Made by a program: the position numbers and the translations under genes
Source: Roseateles_B flavus
GTDB taxonomy: Bacteria > Pseudomonadota > Gammaproteobacteria > Burkholderiales > Burkholderiaceae_C
Reading direction: 5' to 3'
Assembly: GCF_039872765.1 (NCBI RefSeq)
Contig: NZ_JBDPZC010000008.1
Location: 207,296 to 271,295, forward strand
DNA length: 64,000 nt
Notes under the pieces: model-generated
The model's database searches: none
The model's input: the letters and a program-made list of their open reading frames with translations, nothing else
What the model was told of the DNA's origin: nothing
Shown: positions 25,781-33,613 of the stretch, piece after piece
Layout: the number at the start of each line of letters is the position of its first letter
How positions within the stretch are numbered: position 1 is the first letter of the stretch

Positions 25781-25803
25781 ATTCCATGGCACGCCGCCCC
25801 GGC

Positions 25804-27909
25804 ATGATTGACCCTGCGCACACCGTGTGGGTCCACCAGCGCGCCGGCGCATCAGGCCCGACGCTGCTGGATGAGCTGCTGGCCCTCTGCGGCTTCTGGG
25901 ACAGCCTGGCGGGCCTGCGTGGCCCGGTGGTGATCAAGCCCGACCTCGACGCCTGCGAGCAGGCGCCGCATGCCGGCACTGAGGCCCTGCTGGTGGAGCA
26001 CCTGATCGACCGCCTGCATGAGCATGGTTTCACTGACGTGGCCGTGGCTGATGCACGCCATGAAGACGACAGCTGGCTGCACAACCGCGACCCCCTGCTC
26101 GTGCCCGAGTTGACGGGCTGGCGCTTCAGCACGCCGCAGGGGCGCCCCTACGAGGTGTTTGGCGCTGCGGGCGGCGAGCGTTGGCGGGCCGCGGCCCTGC
26201 GCATCGCCTTCGCCAAGAACCGCACGCATGAGGAGCATCACTTCGCGCTCGCGGTCCACAACCTGGCCGGCCTGGCCGCGCCGCGTCGCGGTCTTGTGGA
26301 AGACGCCCTGCAGGTGCTGCGCGATGCCCCGCCGCACTGGAGCCTGATCGACGCCGTCACCAGCGCCCACGGCGGTGCCGGCCAGCGCGCGCCGCGTCCG
26401 CTGGCGACGCACACCCTGATCGCCAGCCCCAGCGCCCTGCTGGCCGACTGGGCGGGCGCTGCGCGCATGGGGCTGGACCCCTACGCTTCGGCCGTCAATG
26501 CCGCAGCCCTGCATGCCTTCGGGCTGCCGCCGCACCGTGTTGAAGGCAGCCTGGCGCCCTATCCGTTGTGGCGCAACGTCCATCCGCTGATGGCGCGCTC
26601 GGCACGCCAGCGCCAGGCGGCGGAGGGCGTCGGTGCACTGGCTCCGGCCTGGTTCCAGGCGGTGGACCGCGAGCGCTTCGCCCTGCGCGACTTCTACAGC
26701 GACCGGCTCAACGCGCTGCTCGCGCCCCTGGTGGCCCGGGTGGACGACAACCCGCGCGCCTTCTGGACCGTGGTGACGCTGAACCTGCTGCTGGCACGCC
26801 TGGGCGGCCTGGTGACGGCACAGCACACCCTGTTCTCCAAGGACCGCCTGCGCCGGCGCGAGGCGCCGTTGCTGATCGACCCCGCCGCCTATTCAGCCGC
26901 GGACTATGAAGCCGTGCCCGATGCCATGGCCCCCTACGAGGCCCTGCTGGCCCATCTGCCGCCCGCCCGCAATGGTCTGCGCTGGCGCCATGTGGACGGC
27001 GCCATCGTCTTCGGCAACGAGCACGTGGTGCCGGTGCGCTACGAGCAGTGGGTGCGACGGGTCGACATCGCCCGCGGCATCCAGTACATGAACGACTACA
27101 TCGGCGGCGCGACCGTGGCCGTGCGGCGCGATGGTCGCGGCCGCGTCACGCACCAGGCCGAGCGCAACCTGTACCTGCAGCAGCCAAACTGGATGGTGCT
27201 GTTCGGCGGTGAGGTGATCGACGTCGAGAAGCTGCAGTGCATCCGGCGCGCGCCGGGTCGGCAGAGCATCTACTGGCGCACGGTGGCCAGCCCCAATGGC
27301 AGCGCCGTGGCCGACGACGGCTGTGTGGAGTTCACCCGGACGCCCGAGGGCCAGGTAAGGGTGCGCGTGGCAGGGCGGCAGCACTTCGCGCTGCCACTGG
27401 CGTTCAAGCTCTTCGACATCAACCTGGCGCCCGCTCTGCGCGATCCCATCATCGAAGGGGCCTACACGAGCTTCTTCGAAGGCACGGTGGCGAACCTGCA
27501 GGCAGCCTACGAGGGGCGCGACTTCCGCATCGGCCACTACGCTGCAGCCGACAGCCCTCGGCGCGCGCTGCCCCGTCTGCTGGCCACCGCGGCCGCGGCG
27601 GTGGCCGAACTGCTGCGCGGCCGGCGGGGCATGGGCGAGCCCGGCGAGCTCGGGACCCTGGGTGATGCAGTGGCCTGGCTGATGGGCACCGGTGCCGGCA
27701 CCACCGCGCCGCCGACCGGTCCACAGACCCAGGCGACGGATGCTCAGGGCTTCCGCCACTTCAGCCCGCAGCCTGCGGCCAATGACCCGCAGGAGCGCGA
27801 TGCGGCCTTCGTGGCGGGCATGGCCGCACTGGCGCGTGACGCGCCGGACTTCCTTCAGGGGCTGGCCGACGCGGTGCATCGCGACCTCGACCAGCTGGCG
27901 CGCGGATGA
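25804..27909 (+). CDS. DUF362-like / SRPBCC-like two-domain protein of unknown function
   Basis: 701 residues from M at 25804 (an alternative ATG is at 25786). The N-terminal part (about 1-300) resembles DUF362 proteins, with VVIKPDLDACEQ, VADARHEDDSW and an internal TTAP-like alpha/beta pattern; the usual ferredoxin-type Cys clusters of DUF362 proteins are absent. The C-terminal part (about 380-600) is beta-rich and SRPBCC-like, with a FKLFDINLAPALRDPIIEGAY motif. It heads a plus-strand run with an NAD(P)-dependent epimerase/reductase (stop/start overlap at 27906-27909) and a SRPBCC-like protein, suggesting a small biosynthetic or modification pathway. I cannot name the product. Confidence 0.6.
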   Translation: MIDPAHTVWVHQRAGASGPTLLDELLALCGFWDSLAGLRGPVVIKPDLDACEQAPHAGTEALLVEHLIDRLHEHGFTDVAVADARHEDDSWLHNRDPLLVPELTGWRFSTPQGRPYEVFGAAGGERWRAAALRIAFAKNRTHEEHHFALAVHNLAGLAAPRRGLVEDALQVLRDAPPHWSLIDAVTSAHGGAGQRAPRPLATHTLIASPSALLADWAGAARMGLDPYASAVNAAALHAFGLPPHRVEGSLAPYPLWRNVHPLMARSARQRQAAEGVGALAPAWFQAVDRERFALRDFYSDRLNALLAPLVARVDDNPRAFWTVVTLNLLLARLGGLVTAQHTLFSKDRLRRREAPLLIDPAAYSAADYEAVPDAMAPYEALLAHLPPARNGLRWRHVDGAIVFGNEHVVPVRYEQWVRRVDIARGIQYMNDYIGGATVAVRRDGRGRVTHQAERNLYLQQPNWMVLFGGEVIDVEKLQCIRRAPGRQSIYWRTVASPNGSAVADDGCVEFTRTPEGQVRVRVAGRQHFALPLAFKLFDINLAPALRDPIIEGAYTSFFEGTVANLQAAYEGRDFRIGHYAAADSPRRALPRLLATAAAAVAELLRGRRGMGEPGELGTLGDAVAWLMGTGAGTTAPPTGPQTQATDAQGFRHFSPQPAANDPQERDAAFVAGMAALARDAPDFLQGLADAVHRDLDQLARG

Positions 27910-28946
27910 AGGCCCCCGCGCTCGTCACCGGGGCGACCGGCATCGTGGGCAATCACATCGTGCGGGCCCTGCTCGAGGAGGGGCATCCCGTGCGCGTCCT
28001 GGTGCGCGAGGCCAGCGACCGCCGGGCGCTGGCCGGGCTGGCGGTCCAGGTCTTCGAGGGGGATGTGCTGGACGTCGACTCCGTGCAGCGCGCGGCCACG
28101 GGCTGCGACTGGGTGTTTCATGCTGCCGCCGTGTTTGCCTACACCGGCATGGCGGCCGAGGCGCAGGCCGACCTGGCCGTGCGCGGCACGCGCCACGTGC
28201 TCCTGGCGGCGCAGCGCGCGGGCGTGGGGCGGGTGGTGGTGACCTCGTCTTCGGTGACGCTGGGCTCCAGCACCGTGCCTCTGGTGCTGGACGAGGATGC
28301 CGTCTTCGACGAGCGCGAGCCCTCGGACTATGTGCAGTCCAAGCTGCGGCAGGAGGAGGCGGCCTTCGAGGCGGGCGTCCGCCTGGGCCTGGAGGTGCTG
28401 ACGGTCAACCCGACCCTGGTCATTGGCGCGCACGACCACCGCCTGGGGCCCAGCAACGCCAATCTCGTCAACTACCTCAACGACCCCTTGCGCTGCACCT
28501 TCCTCGGCGGCTGCAATGTGGTGGCTGCGCCCGACGTCGGACAGGCCCATCTCGTCGCGGCCCTGCGGGGCGAGGCGGGCAGGCGCTATGTCGCCGGGAG
28601 CGAGAACCTGCGCTGGGAGGCGTTGCATGCCCTCGTGTCCGAGCTGGCCGGCACCTTTGGGCCCACGTTGACGCTGAACCACACGGCCGCCTACCTCGCC
28701 GCCGCCGGCATGGAGGCCGCTGCCCGGCTGGCCGGTCGCGCCCCCCAGGTCACGCGGGACGAAGCGCGCATGGCCTGCCGTTTCTACTGGTACCGCCATG
28801 AGCGCCTGGCCGCCCTGGGCTGGCGGCCGCGGCCGGCCCGCAAGGCCCTGGCCGAGGCCCTGGCCTGGGTGCTGGCGCGCGGCCATGTTTCCGACGCCGT
28901 CACCGCGCGGCTGCGCCTGCTGCCCGAAGTGCGGGCCGCCTCATGA
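27906..28946 (+). CDS. NAD(P)-dependent epimerase/dehydratase (extended SDR)
   Basis: 346 residues. The dinucleotide-binding motif is GATGIVG at 9-15; the catalytic Ser (TSSSVTLGS) and the YxxxK pair (DYVQSKLRQ) are present, so it is a complete extended short-chain dehydrogenase. It resembles dihydroflavonol-4-reductase-like and hopanoid-associated HpnA enzymes, but no hopanoid genes are nearby. It overlaps the upstream gene by ATGA and is followed at -4 bp by a SRPBCC-like gene, so the three are one operon. Confidence 0.85.
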   Translation: MKAPALVTGATGIVGNHIVRALLEEGHPVRVLVREASDRRALAGLAVQVFEGDVLDVDSVQRAATGCDWVFHAAAVFAYTGMAAEAQADLAVRGTRHVLLAAQRAGVGRVVVTSSSVTLGSSTVPLVLDEDAVFDEREPSDYVQSKLRQEEAAFEAGVRLGLEVLTVNPTLVIGAHDHRLGPSNANLVNYLNDPLRCTFLGGCNVVAAPDVGQAHLVAALRGEAGRRYVAGSENLRWEALHALVSELAGTFGPTLTLNHTAAYLAAAGMEAAARLAGRAPQVTRDEARMACRFYWYRHERLAALGWRPRPARKALAEALAWVLARGHVSDAVTARLRLLPEVRAAS

Positions 28947-29428
28947 AGCTGATGATGGTGCTGATGCAGCCCGCGGGCCCGCTGCAGCAGGGGCTCCTGG
29001 AGCGCAGCTGCGAGCTCGCGCCAGTCCTGCCGCATGTGCAGGCCGCGGAGCTGGTGCGGGACGAGGTCCTGCCCGGCGGCGAGCGCCAGGTCGTGCAGCA
29101 ATGGCGGGCGCGGGTCGAGGTTCCGGTGCTGCTGCAGCCACACCTCGATCAGGGGCTGCTCGAATGGACATTGACACTGCGCCAGCCGGCCGGCGGCTCC
29201 GTGATCCGTTTCCACGCGGCCTCGCGGGCGGTGCAGGTGCCGGGCCGCTGCGAAGGGACGCTGCGCTTCTCGCCGGCCGCAGGTGGACGAGGCACTCGCA
29301 TCGAGATGGAGCTCGAATTCCCGAACATGGGTGAGGGCCTGCGCCGCATCTTCGGCGAGCTCGTGGCGCGCCACTGGCGGACCCTGCTCGAAGCCGCGGC
29401 CGCGCGGCTCAGTTCGCCAGCAGGCTGA
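28943..29428 (+). CDS. SRPBCC-like protein of unknown function
   Basis: 161 residues, cytoplasmic, beta-strand-rich with a long C-terminal helix, as in polyketide cyclase/START-like (SRPBCC) proteins: QQWRARVEVPVLLQPHLD, a middle RQPAGGSVIRFHAAS and a C-terminal EMELEFPNMGEGLRRIFG helix. Its start overlaps the epimerase stop (ATGA). Its last 20 bp overlap the convergent gene on the minus strand. A hydrophobic-ligand-binding or lyase role alongside the epimerase is plausible but unproven. Confidence 0.6.
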   Translation: MKLMMVLMQPAGPLQQGLLERSCELAPVLPHVQAAELVRDEVLPGGERQVVQQWRARVEVPVLLQPHLDQGLLEWTLTLRQPAGGSVIRFHAASRAVQVPGRCEGTLRFSPAAGGRGTRIEMELEFPNMGEGLRRIFGELVARHWRTLLEAAAARLSSPAG

Positions 29429-29762
29429 CGACCGACCAGGCCAGCGCGGCCATGGCGGCCGCCTCGGCGCGGGCTTCGTGCGTCATGTGCAGACCCATGG
29501 AGAGGAGGCTGGCGTCCGGGTCGAAGGCGTCATGGTGCAGGCGGCAGCGGCGCTCCTCCAGCACCAGGTGCAGGCAGCTGCCATCGGGCAGACGGCGGCG
29601 CCAATGCTCGGCGCTGGCAGGGGCGCCGGAGCTGGCGCGGTAGCGGCCGCTGGCCTTCAGTGCGGCGGCCTCGCGCCGCGTGACGGGGCGCTCGCCATTG
29701 CTGCGCGGGGCGTGCGCGAGCACGCGGCGCTCGCTGACACGGTAGTTGGCGCGGTCGTTCAC
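29409..29762 (-). CDS. Unknown protein encoded behind the phasin-like gene
   Basis: 117 residues with a GTG start at 29762 that overlaps the phasin stop (GTGA), so co-translation is likely. It is basic at the N-terminus (RVSERRVLAHAPRSNGERP) and has a helical, alanine-rich C-terminus (EAAAMAALAWSVVSLLAN). No signal peptide, no known motif. Its 3' end overlaps the SRPBCC-like gene by 20 bp. Confidence 0.6.
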   Translation of the reverse strand: MNDRANYRVSERRVLAHAPRSNGERPVTRREAAALKASGRYRASSGAPASAEHWRRRLPDGSCLHLVLEERRCRLHHDAFDPDASLLSMGLHMTHEARAEAAAMAALAWSVVSLLAN

Positions 29763-30160
29763 GCCTTGGCCGCAGCGCGCCTGGCGCGGGGGCGATGCGC
29801 TGCGGGCGCAGGGCTGGCAGCGGCGCCGGACGCAGCAGCAGGGGGCGTTGAGGCCTTCTCGCGGCTGTGGGCCAGCCGGTCGAACTCGTCGTAGTAGCTG
29901 GCGCTCAGGCGCTGAGCCAGGTCGGCATAGACCTGCGTGCTCTGGCGGCCGAAGTCACTCAGCTTGCGGGCCGTGGCGGAGAGCGTGGCCTTGTTGTCCT
30001 GCACCTCCTGCAAGGTCTCGGCGGCCAGCGACGAGAACCGGGCGGCCTGGTTGATGTAGACCTGCAGGGCCTCCACGCCCGCATTGAGCAGCTTGACCTC
30101 CAGCCGCGCGGCACCGCTCAGTACCTTCTGCAGATCGATGGACGGGGTACGCGTGGCCAT
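29759..30160 (-). CDS. Phasin-like protein with a basic Ala/Pro tail
   Basis: 133 residues. The helical core (about 10-95) with LLNAGVEALQVYINQAARFSSLAAETLQEV, read as two blocks, resembles phasin-family proteins that coat polyhydroxyalkanoate granules. The last 35 residues are Ala/Pro/Arg/Lys-rich (ending RPRARRAAAKA), similar in style to the histone-like tail of PhaF-type phasins that links granules to DNA. A good ribosome-binding site (GGAGCG) and a strong promoter precede it. No PHA synthase gene is in the window. Confidence 0.7.
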   Translation of the reverse strand: MATRTPSIDLQKVLSGAARLEVKLLNAGVEALQVYINQAARFSSLAAETLQEVQDNKATLSATARKLSDFGRQSTQVYADLAQRLSASYYDEFDRLAHSREKASTPPAAASGAAASPAPAAHRPRARRAAAKA

Positions 30161-30189
30161 GCTGCGCTCCTAGGCAGATAGATGCTGCG

Positions 30190-30218
30190 AATATAGGATT
30201 GCCGCCGTCTCGCAGCAA
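30190..30218 (-). promoter_or_regulatory. Sigma-70 promoter of the phasin-like gene
   Basis: On the minus strand TTGCTG (30213-30218) and TATATT (30190-30195) are exactly 17 bp apart, and the start codon follows at 30160. This is the best sigma-70 match in the window. Confidence 0.7.
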
Positions 30219-30343
30219 TGACCCCATGGTCGTCCCTGGATCCGACCTGCGGACCGCGGGGGGCGTTCGCGGGCAGGCAAGGGGCGTGCCCGCGAGTGCG
30301 ATCGCATCAGGGGCTGCGCCTGCTCGTCGCCCGGCCGATGGCC

Positions 30344-32338
30344 TCATGCGGAGGGCAGCGCTTTCGCAGGGGTGGCGTGCCGCACGCCGCCGCCCACGGA
30401 GTGGCCCCGGACCAGGCGCTGCTTGCCGGGCGCCTGCGCCGGCTGTGCCTGCCTGAACTGCGCCAGATGGCGGGCGTAGGGATCCAGCGCATCCTCCGGG
30501 CGCTCCAGCGGCAGCTGCACCACCGCGGCGAAGCGCGCGGGGCCGACCTGACCCTGCTCGATCAGTTCGTCCACCAGCGCCAGCAGGGCCTGGCGATGGG
30601 CGTGGAGCAGGCCCGTGGCGCGCACATGCTCGGCCTGGAGCAGGGCCTCGATGGAGGCGTTGCTGCTCTCCACATCGGTGCAGAAGTTCTCTTCGCTGTC
30701 GCTGGCGACATCACAGCGGCCGATGCGCGGGCCGTGGCCCAGGTGGCGCAGCATGCGGGCCGCCGTCTCGGTGGCCTTGCGCAGATCGCTCTCGGCCCCG
30801 CTGGAGCTGAGTTCGGGGCCGAAGACCAGCAGCTCGGCCGCCCGCCCGGCGAGGCTGGTGCAGATGGAGTCCCGCAGATTGCGCCGCGACCAGACCTTGC
30901 GCGAGCTGTAGGCGTTGTAGCCGCCCTCGAAGCTGGCCACGTGGATCTTGATCTCCTGCGGCGCACGACCGAAGAGCAGGGCGTGGACCAGGCCATGGCC
31001 TGCCTCGTGCACGGCCAGCAGGGCGCGGAAGTCGGCGTTGTTGCGCTGGCGCAGCCGGGAGATCTCGAAGGGCGCGGCGATGGCCTGGGCGCGCGACGCC
31101 CATTGCGCGCAGAGCTCGCGACCATTGGCACTGAGCCGCACACGGTCGCCCGGCTCGGCGCCTTGCTCGATGGCCCACAGCGCGGCCTTGCTCAGCCCGG
31201 CGCCCAGGATGGCATGCAAGGAGGAGAACAGCGGCCGCGTGCCCTGCGCGGGAAAGACGGCGTTGGCATAGACCTGCTCCCGCACGCTGGCGTCCAGCTC
31301 GAAGCGCAGCTGGCAGCGCTCCTCGGCCTCGCGGGCATAGCGGCTGCAGCCTTGCTCGATCAACTGTTCGTAGGCCCGGCGCGAGAGCGAGGGGTAGACC
31401 ACATGCTCGTTGCCCAGTCGCGCCACCTGCTCGGGTTTGAAGCGTCTGTTGAGCGCCTGCTTGACGTCGATGACGCTGAGCTGGCCCGTCAGCGCATGGA
31501 AGACATCGGCATCGCTGTCGCAGTCGTCCACACTGGTGGCGAGGTCCTCGTACATCTCGTCGAGGTTGCCGCAGACGAAGATGAGCAGCCGGCTGTAGTC
31601 GGTCTCCCAGCGCTGCTGGCCGCTTTCGCGGAAGGCCTGCAGCCGGTCGTGGATCTGCTCGGGCGTCCAGGCCATGATCTCCAACAGCGGTTCGTCCAGC
31701 TTGAGGTTGCGCCGCAGTTCCTGCGCTTCCCAGCTGCGCAGCTTGAAGCGCAGCCGGGCGGCGCCGTCCTCGGGGCGCTCGGCCCGTTCGGCGTCATAGG
31801 CCGCCTCGGCGATGGAGGACTCGATGTCGCCCATCAGCGAGAGCGCGGGCGGCAGGCGGCCGTCCGACAGCAGGGCCCAGACGTCCTGGTAGCGCTCGAC
31901 GCGCATTTCGCCGCGCTTGCCGTCGATGGTGCGGAAGCGCTGGAACTCGTCGAGGGCCAGGATGCCGGGTTCGCCCTCGCGCACGCCGGACTCGGCCAGC
32001 ATGCCCGAGATGCTCTGTGCGCCGCGGAAGCCCGCGCCATTGGAGAACCCGTCCATCTGGACCTCGACGAAGCGGTCGTAGAAGCCCAGCAGCTGCGCCA
32101 GCCGGCGCACGAGCTGTGTCTTGCCGGTGCCGGTGAGGCCCCAGAGGCAGACGATCACGGGTCGCGAGACCAGCTCGGGCATCAGGTACCAGGCCCGCAC
32201 CGAATCGATGACGCGGTCGATGATGGCGTCGATGCCGAACAGCTCTCGCTTGAGCTGCGCGGCGATCTCGCGGAGCTGGCCATCCTTGTGGGCCAGCAGT
32301 TGGCGCAACGAGGCGCTGCTTCGTGGGGATTCACTCAT
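30344..32338 (-). CDS. Soluble AAA ATPase fused to an FtsH-type M41 zinc peptidase
   Basis: 664 residues from the ATG at 32338 (AAAGGA upstream); the frame extends 47 codons upstream without similarity. The AAA domain has Walker A GLTGTGKT at 67-74 and a Walker B-like GILALDEFQRF, and looks more like Clp/AAA_2-type modules than the FtsH AAA domain. The C-terminal part is a complete M41 peptidase: HEAGH at 444-448 and the downstream Asp of GAESDLRKATETAARML, the third zinc ligand in FtsH. No TM segment is seen, unlike FtsH. The gene follows a small basic ORF with an 8-bp overlap and a leader with terminator and antiterminator potential. A proteolytic quality-control or regulated-degradation role is likely; the substrate is unknown. 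Confidence 0.82.
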   Translation of the reverse strand: MSESPRSSASLRQLLAHKDGQLREIAAQLKRELFGIDAIIDRVIDSVRAWYLMPELVSRPVIVCLWGLTGTGKTQLVRRLAQLLGFYDRFVEVQMDGFSNGAGFRGAQSISGMLAESGVREGEPGILALDEFQRFRTIDGKRGEMRVERYQDVWALLSDGRLPPALSLMGDIESSIAEAAYDAERAERPEDGAARLRFKLRSWEAQELRRNLKLDEPLLEIMAWTPEQIHDRLQAFRESGQQRWETDYSRLLIFVCGNLDEMYEDLATSVDDCDSDADVFHALTGQLSVIDVKQALNRRFKPEQVARLGNEHVVYPSLSRRAYEQLIEQGCSRYAREAEERCQLRFELDASVREQVYANAVFPAQGTRPLFSSLHAILGAGLSKAALWAIEQGAEPGDRVRLSANGRELCAQWASRAQAIAAPFEISRLRQRNNADFRALLAVHEAGHGLVHALLFGRAPQEIKIHVASFEGGYNAYSSRKVWSRRNLRDSICTSLAGRAAELLVFGPELSSSGAESDLRKATETAARMLRHLGHGPRIGRCDVASDSEENFCTDVESSNASIEALLQAEHVRATGLLHAHRQALLALVDELIEQGQVGPARFAAVVQLPLERPEDALDPYARHLAQFRQAQPAQAPGKQRLVRGHSVGGGVRHATPAKALPSA

Positions 32339-32573
32339 CCCAGTCCTTTCGTCGCAGCAGCACCTGCAGGGCCACGCGGTCGGCACGGCGCTGGGCGCTG
32401 CGGCTCTGGATGTGCTGGCCCGCGCCGCGCAGGCCGCGCTGGCCCAGCGCGCGCGCCACAGGGTCGCGTGGGCCGTCACTCTGCTCGAGCAGCAGCGACA
32501 TGGGTTGTTTCATGCGGCGCAGGGCCTTGACCCGCCCCTCCTGGAGGGCGCGGGAACGGAGTTGTGCACTCAT
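32331..32573 (-). CDS. Small basic protein upstream of the AAA-M41 gene
   Basis: 80 residues, rich in Arg/Gln/Ala, without a known motif (begins MSAQLRSRALQEGRVKALRR). It overlaps the AAA-M41 start by 8 bp, suggesting translational coupling, and a terminator-like hairpin ends about 18 nt before its start. It could be an adaptor or a substrate of the protease, or a leader ORF. The reading frame is open and its position is operon-like, but no homologue is recognised. Confidence 0.5.
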   Translation of the reverse strand: MSAQLRSRALQEGRVKALRRMKQPMSLLLEQSDGPRDPVARALGQRGLRGAGQHIQSRSAQRRADRVALQVLLRRKDWDE

Positions 32574-32591
32574 GGCGGTTTCCGAAATGCA

Positions 32592-32621
32592 AAAGCCCCG
32601 GCTCGAAGGCGGCGGGGCTTT
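32592..32621 (-). terminator. Attenuator-type terminator in the AAA-M41 leader
   Basis: On the minus strand AAAGCCCCG (32613-32621) pairs with CGGGGCTTT (32592-32600) around a 12-nt loop, followed by TGCATTT. It lies between a possible leader peptide and the small basic ORF. The right arm and adjacent bases (32594-32603, AGCCGGGGCT) are also exactly complementary to a segment in the loop of the preceding hairpin (32667-32676). Confidence 0.6.
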
Positions 32622-32657
32622 GGCTGCCGCGCGGTCTGAGGCCGTATCTGGGTTCAG

Positions 32658-32688
32658 ACACGGTTCAGCCGGGGCTCGGGAACCGTGT
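32658..32688 (-). promoter_or_regulatory. Leader hairpin with antiterminator segment in its loop
   Basis: AACCGTGT (32681-32688) and ACACGGTT (32658-32665) pair over 8 bp; the 15-nt loop contains AGCCCCGGCT (32667-32676 on the minus strand), fully complementary over 10 bases to the terminator's distal arm. Pairing of the two would prevent terminator formation. Confidence 0.5.
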
Positions 32689-32721
32689 TCAGTCGATGGT
32701 CGAGAGGAACAGGGAGGACAT
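32689..32721 (-). CDS. Possible 10-codon leader peptide
   Basis: ATG at 32721 with GGAG 9 nt upstream encodes MSSLFLSTID and stops at 32689, directly at the foot of the leader hairpin. An in-frame upstream ATG (32739) would give 16 residues. The position relative to the hairpin and terminator suggests a leader peptide whose translation could influence attenuation. No run of a single amino acid is present. Confidence 0.35.
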   Translation of the reverse strand: MSSLFLSTID

Positions 32722-32739
32722 AGGGGGGATCTCCGTCAT

Positions 32740-33015
32740 GCGGGCGCTGTCGTGGGCGCCTTCAGCAATGGGGGCGAATGATGGGGGCACTGCGAGCCGC
32801 CGGGCAAGCGTCATGGGGCGATCGCGTTGCAGTCTGCCAACAGGGCTTTCCGGGCGGGACCCATTGCCGGCGCCCACGCCCGGCGGATTCGCAAGTGATG
32901 CCGGCTTGGGCAGGCGCAGGCACATCAGCCCCGTGGGTCTGAGGAAGAATGGCACAACGCCTACAGGGAGTGGCCGGCGCGGGATGTCGATCCCGCCCGC
33001 ACCTCGCCGCCGGCG
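32740..33015. other. Divergent promoter region
   Basis: About 275 bp between the AAA-M41 leader and the GNAT gene. It must hold promoters for both directions. No repeat or clear -35/-10 pair is recognised. Confidence 0.4.
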
Positions 33016-33579
33016 ATGCAGACGTCACCGGAGGCATGGATGTGGCCAGGCATTGTTCTCGACAGCTCGAATTCCGATCCTGGCAATGAGTCCGCCCTGC
33101 AGGGCATTGCGCTGCGCGGGTGCACGCCAGCGGACCTGCCTTTCCTGGAGGCGCTCTATGCCTCGACGCGCGAGGCCGAGCTGGCCCGGACCGGGTGGCC
33201 CGAGGCACGTTGCCGGCAGTTTGTCGAACAGCAGTTTGCCCTGCAGCACAGCTATTACCAGACGCACTTCGCAGAGGCGCAGTTCCTGCTTCTGCACCGC
33301 AATGGCCAGGCCATCGGCCGGCTCTACTGGTGGGAGGGCGCGCACCGGGCGGTGCTGGTGGACGTGATCCTGCTGCCGCAGGAGAGAGGCCGCGGTGTGG
33401 GGAGCGCCTTGCTGCGGCTCCTGGTGGACCGGGCCGAGTCGCGGGGCCTGGACATCGAGCTCCACGTCGAAACGAACAATCCTGCGCTGCGCCTGTACCG
33501 GCGCTTTGGTTTCGAGACTCTGGGGGACAACGGCATCCACGCCAAGCTGCGCCGTTGCTGCCCTCAGGCGACCTGCTGA
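33016..33579 (+). CDS. GNAT-family N-acetyltransferase
   Basis: 187 residues. The GNAT core (about 30-180) has the strand/loop ILLPQERGRGVGSALLRLL, the acetyl-CoA pyrophosphate-binding motif A, and the C-terminal NPALRLYRRFGFE motif B. It precedes a tail-collar protein by 34 bp. GNAT genes next to microcystin-dependent-like tail-collar genes recur in many bacteria, so it may modify that protein or another cluster member; this is inference from context. An alternative start is at M9. Confidence 0.85.
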   Translation: MQTSPEAWMWPGIVLDSSNSDPGNESALQGIALRGCTPADLPFLEALYASTREAELARTGWPEARCRQFVEQQFALQHSYYQTHFAEAQFLLLHRNGQAIGRLYWWEGAHRAVLVDVILLPQERGRGVGSALLRLLVDRAESRGLDIELHVETNNPALRLYRRFGFETLGDNGIHAKLRRCCPQATC

Positions 33580-33613
33580 AAGACGCATTTTCAACCTGAA
33601 GGAGACTGACATC

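Noticed and set aside
30218..32530. Open frame of 770 codons opposite the AAA-M41 gene
   Set aside because: The minus-strand gene has Walker and HEAGH motifs; the plus-strand translation lacks motifs and a ribosome-binding site.
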